From Pseudomonadota bacterium (GTDB taxonomy: Bacteria; Pseudomonadota; Alphaproteobacteria; Rhizobiales; Xanthobacteraceae), in contig JAEWHP010000017.1 of the NCBI GenBank assembly GCA_023387735.1, positions 1 through 64,000 of the forward strand: a DNA stretch of 64,000 bases, given 5' to 3'. A model generated the notes under the pieces. It was not told the origin of the DNA, did no database searches, and worked only from the letters and a program-made list of their open reading frames with translations. Below are positions 27,983 to 34,626 of this stretch, piece by piece. Position numbers and translations under genes: made by a program. Numbering within the stretch: the stretch's first letter is position 1; every line of letters starts with the position of its first letter.

Positions 27983-28920
27983 GCGTGCGGTGCAGCCGGT
28001 ACGGGATCCGCCGCCGGGACGTTCTGGGCGGGATCCGTCACCTGCGGCTCAGGCTTTGAGACGGCGTCGAGCGCCGGGGATTTGGTCAGCAGCCGGCACA
28101 GGCGCGCCAGTGTCGGGCGCATCTGGTGACGGTGCACCACCATGTCGACCATGCCGTGGTCGAGCAGGTATTCGGCGCGCTGGAATCCTTCCGGCAGTTT
28201 CTCGCGGATGGTCTGTTCGATGACGCGCGCGCCGGCGAAACCAATCAGCGCGCCGGGTTCGGCGATCTGCACGTCGCCCAGCATGGCATAGGACGCGGTG
28301 ACGCCGCCGGTGGTCGGGTTGGTCAGCACCACGATGTAGGGCAGTTTCGCTTCACGCAGCATCTGCACGCCGACGGTGGTGCGCGGCATCTGCATCAGCG
28401 ACAGGATGCCTTCCTGCATCCGCGCACCGCCGGAGGCCGCGAACACGATAAAGGGCGATTTCTTTTCGACCGCAAGTTCCAGCCCGCGCACGATCGCCTC
28501 ACCGGCGGCCATGCCGAGCGAGCCGCCCATGAAGTCGAAATCCTGCACGGCAATGACGACGCCGGCGCCTTCCAGCTTGCCGTAGCCGACCTTGATGGCA
28601 TCGTTCAGTCCGGTCTTGGCACGCGCGTCCCTGACACGGTCGGCGTATTTTCGTTCGTCGCGAAACTTGAGCGGATCGGCCGTCACTTCCGGCAGCGCGA
28701 TATCGTACCAGGTCTCGTTGTCGAACACCGATTTCAGCCGCGCCACCGCGCCCATGCGCATGTGGTAATTCGATCCGGGAATGACGAACTGATTGGCCTC
28801 GACGTCCTTGTAGAACACGAGCTGCCCGGAATCCGGGCACTTGATCCACAAATTCTCCGGCGTTTCGCGACGCAGGATGTTGCGGATTTTTGGCCGGACG
28901 ACGTTGGTGAGCCAATTCAT
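27979..28920 (-). CDS. accD: Acetyl-CoA carboxylase carboxyltransferase subunit beta
   Basis: A 313-residue carboxyltransferase beta subunit that works with AccA to make malonyl-CoA for fatty acids. The crotonase-like core is intact (DFDFMGGSLGMAAGEAIV, ASGGARMQEG, NPTTGGVTASYAMLGD). The N-terminal zinc ribbon, four Cys in E. coli, is degraded: WIKCPDSGQ and NQFVIPGSNYH leave only Cys28, with Ser31, Ile47 and Ser50 at the other positions. I recall the same in other Rhizobiales, so it is probably a lineage feature. Ala/Pro-rich C-terminal tail. GGAG precedes ATG 28920. Confidence 0.96.
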   Translation of the reverse strand: MNWLTNVVRPKIRNILRRETPENLWIKCPDSGQLVFYKDVEANQFVIPGSNYHMRMGAVARLKSVFDNETWYDIALPEVTADPLKFRDERKYADRVRDARAKTGLNDAIKVGYGKLEGAGVVIAVQDFDFMGGSLGMAAGEAIVRGLELAVEKKSPFIVFAASGGARMQEGILSLMQMPRTTVGVQMLREAKLPYIVVLTNPTTGGVTASYAMLGDVQIAEPGALIGFAGARVIEQTIREKLPEGFQRAEYLLDHGMVDMVVHRHQMRPTLARLCRLLTKSPALDAVSKPEPQVTDPAQNVPAADPVPAAPHA

Positions 28921-29003
28921 GGTTCGCTCCGAAATGCGGTTGGACGCATTGAGTGGAATATGGCGACCCGGGCTCAGCCCAACAAGCCGCGATCTCTTGG
29001 TTT

Positions 29004-29052
29004 GGGCATAATCTCTGCGGAAAACCGGTCGCCACTTTCCCGGATCATGCCC
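29004..29052. repeat. Dispersed palindrome (GCGCATAATC family), copy 2
   Basis: GGGCATAATC (29004-29013) and GATCATGCCC (29043-29052) form the ends, with TGCGGAAAACCGG and CCACTTTCCCGG between. It has the design and end sequences of 12762-12809. It sits in the 156-bp gap between trpA and accD and may stabilise or end the trp message there. Confidence 0.6.
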
Positions 29053-29076
29053 CCGCCTATTCCACGCAATTATGGC

Positions 29077-29913
29077 TTATTCTGCGGCCTGTTTCGCGCC
29101 CCGAACGCCCTGCGCCAGGGCAGACACGAGATCAGCGACGGCACCGACGGTCTTGGGGGTGGCGCGGTCTTCGGCATCGAGAGTGCCACGGAGCGCATCG
29201 ACCAGCGCGGTGCCGACCACGGCGCCATTGGCATTCTCGGCAATCGCGCGCGCAGCGTCCGGCGTGCGGATGCCGAAGCCGACGCAGACCGGCAGCCTGG
29301 TGTGACGCTTGATGCGCGCAACCGCCTCGCCAACCACCGTGGCGTCGGCGCTGGCGCTGCCGGTGATGCCGGTGATCGCGACGTAATAGACGAAGCCCGA
29401 GGTGTTCGCGAGCACCGCGGGCAGGCGCTTGTCGTCGGTGGTCGGCGTTGCCAGCCGGATGAAGTTGAGTCCCGCCTTCATCGCCGGCAGGCACAGCTCG
29501 GTATCTTCCTCCGGCGGCAGATCGACGATGATCAGGCCGTCGACGCCCGAGGTCTTGGCATCGGCGAGGAATTTATCAACGCCGTAAATGTAAATCAGAT
29601 TGTAGTAGCCCATCAGCACCAGCGGCGTGGCGTCGTCGTCCTCGCGGAAACCACGCACCAACTCCAGCGTCTTCTTCAAGGTCATGCCGGCTTTCAGGGC
29701 GCGCAGGCCCGCGGCCTGGATCGACGGCCCGTCCGCCATCGGATCGGTAAAGGGCATGCCGATCTCGATGACGTCGGCGCCCGCCCTCGGCAGCGCCTTG
29801 AGAATGTCGAGCGAGGTCGCAGGGTCGGGATCGCCGGCCATTACGAAGGTGACAAACGCCGAGCGGCCCTGCCTGGCGAGTTCGGCGAAGCGTGCGTCGA
29901 TGCGAGTGGTCAT
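29077..29913 (-). CDS. trpA: Tryptophan synthase alpha subunit
   Basis: A 278-residue TIM-barrel enzyme that cleaves indole-3-glycerol phosphate to indole for TrpB. The catalytic Glu is in DVIEIGMPFTDPMADG and the catalytic Asp in DGLIIVDLPPEE; GFGIRTPDAA binds phosphate. ATG at 29913 has no recognisable Shine-Dalgarno in the 21 bases up to the inverted repeat of the inserted cassette, whereas trpB-trpA is normally tightly coupled. Its ribosome loading may therefore have been changed by the insertion. Confidence 0.97.
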   Translation of the reverse strand: MTTRIDARFAELARQGRSAFVTFVMAGDPDPATSLDILKALPRAGADVIEIGMPFTDPMADGPSIQAAGLRALKAGMTLKKTLELVRGFREDDDATPLVLMGYYNLIYIYGVDKFLADAKTSGVDGLIIVDLPPEEDTELCLPAMKAGLNFIRLATPTTDDKRLPAVLANTSGFVYYVAITGITGSASADATVVGEAVARIKRHTRLPVCVGFGIRTPDAARAIAENANGAVVGTALVDALRGTLDAEDRATPKTVGAVADLVSALAQGVRGAKQAAE

Positions 29914-29934
29914 GGTGCGATATTCGCTGTGCTA

Positions 29935-29983
29935 TACCTCTCCCCGCCGGGGAGAGGTCGGCTGCGCAGCAGCCGGGTGAGGG
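29935..29983. repeat. Left inverted repeat of the DUF559 cassette
   Basis: A 49-bp arm reading TACCTCTCCCCG ... GGGTGAGGG toward the gene. The last bases are directly followed by GG and the ATG of the DUF559 gene, so the arm also supplies its purine-rich ribosome binding site (GAGGGGG). Confidence 0.85.
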
Positions 29984-29985
29984 GG

Positions 29986-30330
29986 ATGGACAGGTTCAAG
30001 ACGAGAGCGAGAGCCCTTCGCGCGTCGCAGACAAGCGCGGAGGCGAAGCTATGGCAGGCGCTCCGCAATCGGAAGCTGGCGCGCTGGAACTTTCGTCGCC
30101 AGCACCCGATCGATAGATACATCGTCGACTTCGTGACACTCGACGGGAAGTTGATCGTCGAAGTCGATGGCGTGACGCACTCCGAGCCATCGGAGATACA
30201 GCGGGACAACGCGAGATCGGAAGTCCTCGAGGCCTGCGGCTTTTTTATTGACCGGGTAACGAACACCGATGTGTACGAAAACCTTGAGGGAGTTCTTGAA
30301 TTGATTGAAAGCTCGTTGAGGTTCGAGTGA
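29986..30330 (+). CDS. DUF559 endonuclease-like protein
   Basis: A 114-residue DUF559 protein, related to Vsr/PD-(D/E)xK nucleases. Visible: SAEAKLWQALRNRKL (Glu19), FRRQHPIDRYIVDF (Asp48), KLIVEVDGVTH (Glu59, Asp61, His65), and the C-terminal VLEACGFFIDRVTNTDVYENL. The ATG at 29986 sits 2 bp inside the left inverted repeat and the stop is 10 bp before the right one. The only plus-strand gene within the trpB-trpA junction. The catalytic set looks intact, so nicking or cutting DNA at the repeats is possible, but no activity is established here. Confidence 0.85.
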   Translation: MDRFKTRARALRASQTSAEAKLWQALRNRKLARWNFRRQHPIDRYIVDFVTLDGKLIVEVDGVTHSEPSEIQRDNARSEVLEACGFFIDRVTNTDVYENLEGVLELIESSLRFE

Positions 30331-30340
30331 GCGGAGAGAA

Positions 30341-30389
30341 CCCTCACCCGGCTGCTGCGCAGCCGACCTCTCCCCGACGGGGAGAGGTA
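30341..30389. repeat. Right inverted repeat of the DUF559 cassette
   Basis: Reverse complement of 29935-29983 with one difference at the centre of the outer hairpin (CCCGACGGG versus CCCGCCGGG on the plus strand). The junction GAGAGAACCCTCACCCGGC (30334-30352) matches 18 of 19 bases with 34475-34493. Confidence 0.85.
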
Positions 30390-30412
30390 AGGAAAAGCGA
30401 CCTTTGCAGGCA

Positions 30413-31630
30413 TCACTTCTTCCTGCCCTTCAGGATATCGCCGACCTGCGGCACGTCCTTGTCGCCGCGGCCGGAGAGGTTGACCACCATCAGGTGATCC
30501 TTCGGCCGCTTCGGAGCGAGTTCCATCACCTTTGCGATGGCGTGCGCCGGTTCGAGTGCGGGGATGATGCCCTCCAGCCGCGACAGCAGTTGAAATGCCG
30601 CAAGCGCCTCGTCGTCGGTCGCCGACAGGTAGGTGACGCGGCCGGTTTCGTGCAGCCAGGAATGCTCCGGCCCGATGCCGGGATAATCCAGCCCCGCCGA
30701 GATCGAATGCGCGTCCTGGATCTGGCCGTCATCGTCCATCAGGAGATAGGTGCGATTGCCGTGCAGCACGCCGGGCCGGCCACCGGCGATCGAGGCCGCG
30801 TGCAATTGCGTGAGCCCGTGGCCCGCCGCTTCGACGCCAAATATCTCCACGGAGGGATCGTCGAGGAAGGGATGAAACAGGCCCATCGCATTGGAGCCGC
30901 CGCCGATGCAGGCGATCAGCGAATCCGGCAGGCGGCCCTCGACTTCCTGCATCTGCTTCCGCGTCTCGTCGCCGATCACGGACTGAAAGTCGCGCACCAT
31001 CATTGGATAGGGATGCGGGCCCGCCACCGTGCCGATGCAGTAGAACGTGTTGTGCACATTGGTGACCCAGTCGCGCAGCGCGTCGTTCATCGCGTCCTTC
31101 AGCGTGCGCGAGCCCGACTGCACCGGGACCACCTTGGCGCCCAGCATTTCCATGCGGATCACGTTCGGCTGCTGCCGCTCGACGTCGACCGCGCCCATAT
31201 AGACCACGCATTCGAGACCGAACCGCGCGCACAGCGTAGCGGTCGCGACGCCATGCTGACCGGCGCCGGTCTCGGCGATGATGCGCTTCTTGCCCATGCG
31301 GCGTGCGACCATGATCTGGCCGAGCACGTTGTTGACCTTGTGCGAGCCGGTGTGGTTCAGCTCCTCGCGCTTGAGATAGATCTTTGCGCCGCCGAGATGC
31401 TCGGTGAGACGTTCGGCGAGATAGAGCGGCGACGGCCGGCCGACATAGTGCTTGAGATAGCCGTTCATTTCGGCCTGGAACGCCGGGTCGGCCTTGGCGT
31501 CGGCATAGGCTTTTTCCAGATCGAGGATCAGCGGCATCAGCGTTTCGGCGACGAAGCGTCCACCGAAAATACCGAAATGTCCGCGCTCGTCGGGACCGGT
31601 GCGGAATGAATTGGGCAGGTTTGGATTCAT
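30413..31630 (-). CDS. trpB: Tryptophan synthase beta subunit
   Basis: A 405-residue PLP enzyme that condenses indole with serine. The PLP lysine lies in LNHTGSHKVNN; substrate segment AETGAGQHG, phosphate-binding GGGSNAMG. The ATG at 31630 overlaps the trpF stop (ATGA). Downstream it meets the inverted-repeat cassette before trpA. Confidence 0.98.
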   Translation of the reverse strand: MNPNLPNSFRTGPDERGHFGIFGGRFVAETLMPLILDLEKAYADAKADPAFQAEMNGYLKHYVGRPSPLYLAERLTEHLGGAKIYLKREELNHTGSHKVNNVLGQIMVARRMGKKRIIAETGAGQHGVATATLCARFGLECVVYMGAVDVERQQPNVIRMEMLGAKVVPVQSGSRTLKDAMNDALRDWVTNVHNTFYCIGTVAGPHPYPMMVRDFQSVIGDETRKQMQEVEGRLPDSLIACIGGGSNAMGLFHPFLDDPSVEIFGVEAAGHGLTQLHAASIAGGRPGVLHGNRTYLLMDDDGQIQDAHSISAGLDYPGIGPEHSWLHETGRVTYLSATDDEALAAFQLLSRLEGIIPALEPAHAIAKVMELAPKRPKDHLMVVNLSGRGDKDVPQVGDILKGRKK

Positions 31631-32286
31631 CGGACCATCAGTTCTTCGGTAGCGCGTGCGGCGCGAATGAAATTGCGGATCATCTCGGGATCCTTGTGAC
31701 CCGGCGAACTCTCGACGCCGGAGGACACATCCACGCCGCCGGCGCGGGTGACCCGAATGGCCTCCACGACGTTGCCGGCGTCAAGCCCGCCGGAAACCAT
31801 GAAGGGCAATGCGAGATCGAGTTTTTCCAGCAGGTGCCAGTCGAACACCGCACCGAGCCCGCCGGGGCGGGTGGCGCCCTTCGGTGCGCGGGCGTCGAAC
31901 AGGATGCGGTCGGCAACGCCGGCATAGCCGGGCAGCACGGCAAGATCAGCCGCGGTCTCGACTGCGATCGCCTTCATGACCGGCAATTTGAACTTGGCCT
32001 TGATGTCGCGCACCCGCGCAATCGTCTCCTTGCCGTGCAATTGCAGCAGGTCCGGCTGCAGTGTCTCGACGATGTTTTCCAGTGTCGCATCGTCGGCATC
32101 GACCGACAGCGCCACCTTGGCGGCGCGGCCCTTGGCCTGCCCGCCGAGTTCCCGCGCCGTCTCGAGGCTGAGATGGCGTGGCGACGGCGGGAAGAACACG
32201 AAGCCCACCATGTCGGCGCCGGCCACGAGCGCGGCATCGAGCGTCTCGTGCGTGGACAGGCCGCAGATTTTGACGAGCAGGGACAT
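31627..32286 (-). CDS. trpF: Phosphoribosylanthranilate isomerase
   Basis: A 219-residue TIM-barrel enzyme for the Amadori rearrangement in tryptophan synthesis. Catalytic Cys in VKICGLST, Asp in RILFDARAPKG, phosphate site MVSGGLDAGNV. It is the first trp gene here; trpE, trpD and trpC are not in the window. Coupled to trpB. Confidence 0.97.
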   Translation of the reverse strand: MSLLVKICGLSTHETLDAALVAGADMVGFVFFPPSPRHLSLETARELGGQAKGRAAKVALSVDADDATLENIVETLQPDLLQLHGKETIARVRDIKAKFKLPVMKAIAVETAADLAVLPGYAGVADRILFDARAPKGATRPGGLGAVFDWHLLEKLDLALPFMVSGGLDAGNVVEAIRVTRAGGVDVSSGVESSPGHKDPEMIRNFIRAARATEELMVR

Positions 32287-32346
32287 GATCTCTCAAGGGC
32301 AATTCTGGAGCCCTGATCGGATTGGAACGGGCTGACGGGGCGCGTT

Positions 32347-32739
32347 CTACAACGTCGCGCTCAGCTTGTCTCGCCCGGACGACCCGTAGAATCCATGCTG
32401 GACCGGTGCCGGAAGCCGCTGCTGATCGACCCGGGAGAGCGCCGCCGCGGCCCGCAGGTCCGCCACCTCCGCCCTCGCCCGGCGGGCGTCGGCCTCGTAC
32501 TGGCGCGCGGCGCGACGCCAGCGGTGCTGGCGGAACCAGGTCGCCGTGCCGCCCGCCAGCACGCCAAGGATGGCCACTGAAATGATCACGACGAATAGCG
32601 GCAGCGATACCGCCACGGTAGGACTGACAGGATTGAACGGATCGAACGAGACCGTCACGAAATGACGGTTCGCGACGGCGAAAATGATGAAGAAGAGACC
32701 GAGGGGAATAACGACCAGCGCCGTGATGAACTTTCGCAT
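32347..32739 (-). CDS. lapA: LapA-domain inner-membrane protein
   Basis: A 130-residue protein with two membrane segments (FITALVVIPLGLFFIIFAVAN and LFVVIISVAILGVLAGGTA) then a cytosolic charged coiled coil (RRAARQYEADARRARAEVADL). This is the LapA/DUF1049 layout, linked in E. coli to lipopolysaccharide assembly control. ATG 32739 chosen because GAGAG is spaced correctly from it; an ATG at 32745 is too close. It lies between ihfB and trpF, the common Rhizobiales position. Confidence 0.85.
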   Translation of the reverse strand: MRKFITALVVIPLGLFFIIFAVANRHFVTVSFDPFNPVSPTVAVSLPLFVVIISVAILGVLAGGTATWFRQHRWRRAARQYEADARRARAEVADLRAAAALSRVDQQRLPAPVQHGFYGSSGRDKLSATL

Positions 32740-32818
32740 GACCATCTCTCGTAGTGAGGGAGATCGGCGGGCACGAAACCCGCAACACGGCTAGAAATAT
32801 TCAAAACCCAGAAAGAAG

Positions 32819-33127
32819 TTAAGCGCCCGCCTCCGGCGAACCGCCGGTGTCGCGGTTCAGCCGCTCGCGCATTTCCTTGCCGGTTTTGAAGAACGGAACG
32901 CTCTTCTGATCGACCGGTACATGGGCGCCGGTGCGCGGATTGCGGCCTGCGCGCGCGGGGCGATGCTTGACCGAGAACGCACCGAACCCTCGCAGTTCGA
33001 CGCGGTCGCCGCGCGCCAGCGCTGCGACGATCTCATCGAGGATCGCGTTCACTATGTTCTCCACATCCCGCTGGTAAAGGTGCGGGTTGTGCTCGGCGAT
33101 GCGCTGAACAAGTTCGGATTTGATCAT
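32819..33127 (-). CDS. ihfB: Integration host factor subunit beta
   Basis: A 102-residue HU/IHF DNA-bending protein. N-terminal MIKSELVQRIAEHNPHLYQR, GFGAFSVKHRPARAGRNPRTG (the beta-arm with the intercalating Pro), then a Gly/Glu tail. IHF bends DNA for replication, recombination and sigma-54 promoters; rpoN is in the same window. Between sppA and lapA on the same strand. Confidence 0.97.
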   Translation of the reverse strand: MIKSELVQRIAEHNPHLYQRDVENIVNAILDEIVAALARGDRVELRGFGAFSVKHRPARAGRNPRTGAHVPVDQKSVPFFKTGKEMRERLNRDTGGSPEAGA

Positions 33128-33297
33128 CGAAATTGGGATCCGGGATCGTGCGGATATCCATTTCCGTGAAAATACCTTGATCTGTCAAGCCGCTAAATCA
33201 ATTTTGGCCGACGCGAACAGGCCGACAGGCGGTCGAAAGAGGCACGGCGGCAACACTCGCAGTGCGGGAGGTTTCGATTCGCGGCAGCCGCAGCGCA

Positions 33298-34278
33298 TCA
33301 ATTGGGCGCTGCGGGCCTCCAAAGAGCGAGCATCCCGTCAAGGCTGAGCTGATCGACGGCCTGCACGACGCCGGCCTGCTCGATCTGGCGCGCGATGGAA
33401 CTCAGGCCGAACGCATCGAATGCGACGGAAGCCGCCGTGCGCAGGAACGTCATGTCACCGAACCGCGGGGTCAGCCTGAAATCGCGCACCGGCGTATCGC
33501 TCTTGATCTTCTTCTGGGCCACCAGCCAGGCAACGGCCGTCTTTTCGTCGCCGAGTTGGTCGACCAGCTTGAGTTCCAATGCCTGGCGGCCGGTGAAAAC
33601 CCGCCCGTCCGCAACTTTTTCGATCAGCACATCGTCCATGCCGCGCCGCTCCTTCACCAGGCCGCGGAACCAGGCGTAGGAATCCTTCACCAATGCGTCG
33701 AGCGCGGCGCGCGCCTCCGGGCTGGTCGGCTCAAAGCCGTTGGGCGCAGCCTTCAGCGGCGAGGACTTCACCTCCTCGACCTTGACGCCAACGGTCTTCA
33801 AGAGCTCGGTGAAATTCGGAAACTGGAACAGCACGCCGATCGAGCCCACCAGCGAACTCTGCCGGGCGACGATGTGATCGGCGGCAAGCGCCGTGATGTA
33901 GCCGCCCGAGGCGGCGAGCCCCTCGACCACCACAACGACCGGCTTCTTGGCCTTCAGCCGCACCAGCGAGTCGTAGAGCTGTTCGGAACCGGCCGTAGTG
34001 CCGCCGGGCGAATTGATGTGCACGATAACGGCAACGGCCTGCGACTTCTCCAGCCGTTCCAGCGCCTCGACGCGCTGCTGGTCGCTGCGGATCAGCCCTT
34101 CGATGTTGACGCGCGCGATCGATCCCGACGAGGTCAGCGACGCGCGCCCGGCCGGCGTGGCGACCAGCCCGACGGTGACGATCGCCGCGATCGCCACCAC
34201 GACAGCCACGACCCGCCAGAACGTCAGCTTGCGACGGATCCTGCGGCGATCGACGATCACGTCCGAATCGAGCGACAT
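33298..34278 (-). CDS. sppA: Signal peptide peptidase SppA (S49)
   Basis: A 326-residue short-form SppA. One N-terminal membrane segment (WRVVAVVVAIAAIVTVGLVA) and a periplasmic Ser/Lys protease domain: INSPGGTTAGSEQLYD, catalytic Ser in EGLAASGGYITA, GSIGVLFQ, general-base Lys in SSPLKAAP. It degrades released signal peptides in the membrane. AGGAG precedes ATG 34278. The 170 bp between its stop and ihfB hold nothing I recognise beyond the ihfB promoter area. Confidence 0.95.
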   Translation of the reverse strand: MSLDSDVIVDRRRIRRKLTFWRVVAVVVAIAAIVTVGLVATPAGRASLTSSGSIARVNIEGLIRSDQQRVEALERLEKSQAVAVIVHINSPGGTTAGSEQLYDSLVRLKAKKPVVVVVEGLAASGGYITALAADHIVARQSSLVGSIGVLFQFPNFTELLKTVGVKVEEVKSSPLKAAPNGFEPTSPEARAALDALVKDSYAWFRGLVKERRGMDDVLIEKVADGRVFTGRQALELKLVDQLGDEKTAVAWLVAQKKIKSDTPVRDFRLTPRFGDMTFLRTAASVAFDAFGLSSIARQIEQAGVVQAVDQLSLDGMLALWRPAAPN

Positions 34279-34382
34279 CGAATTTCTCCTGAAGCGTCAC
34301 GCACGTTTTGCATCCCAGCGTGACCGAAGCGTTATCTGATTACATCAATTGCGATGCAATATGAAGAAAACAAGACCCGTTC

Positions 34383-34570
34383 TTCTTCCCTTCTCCCCTT
34401 GTGGGAGAAGGTACCGGAGCGAAGCGGAGGCGGATGAGGGGTTCTCTCGGCTGGAGCGCGCGTTGAGAGAACCCTCATCCGGCGCCATAGCCGATGCAAG
34501 CATCGGCGTTCTAAGCGACGGCGGCCATCGGCCGCCTATGCCACCTTCTCTCACAAGGGGAGAAGGAAGA
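34383..34570. repeat. Nested inverted-repeat element without a gene
   Basis: Outer arms CTTCTCCCCTTGTGGGAGAAG (near 34389-34410) and CTTCTCTCACAAGGGGAGAAG (34545-34565) pair across the unit and each is itself a hairpin. Inner arms GGATGAGGGGTTCTCTC (34432-34448) and GAGAGAACCCTCATCC (34475-34490) pair across 26 bp. GAGAGAACCCTCATCCGGC at 34475-34493 differs by one base from the cassette junction at 30334-30352. No ORF of note lies inside. A non-coding relative of the DUF559 cassette is the best reading. Confidence 0.65.
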
Positions 34571-34602
34571 AAAACAAAAAGGCCCCGGTCGAAACCGGGG
34601 CC
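34571..34602 (-). terminator. Rho-independent terminator after rpsA
   Basis: On the minus strand GGCCCCGGT and ACCGGGGCC form a 9-bp stem with a TTTCG-type loop, followed by TTTTTGTTTT. It lies 25 bp after the rpsA stop. Confidence 0.9.
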
Positions 34603-34626
34603 TGATTGCTTGAGACAAGCCGAAGC

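Larger units (their letters stand above)
29935..30389. mobile_element. DUF559 cassette with 49-bp inverted repeats in the trp operon
   Basis: A 455-bp unit bounded by inverted repeats 29935-29983 and 30341-30389 that match at 48 of 49 positions. Each arm contains two small perfect palindromes, a CCTCTCCCCG/CGGGGAGAGG hairpin and CGGCTGC-GCA-GCAGCCG. The only gene inside runs opposite to the operon. The unit begins 23 bp after the trpB stop and ends 21 bp before the trpA start, so removing it would leave about 45 bp between them. I see no target-site duplication. The architecture suggests a REP- or MITE-like mobile unit; movement is inferred. Confidence 0.6.

Noticed and set aside
29986..30330. 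DUF559 gene as a Vsr mismatch endonuclease linked to restriction-modification
   Set aside because: No DNA methyltransferase or restriction gene is near, and the flanking inverted repeats suggest a different setting.
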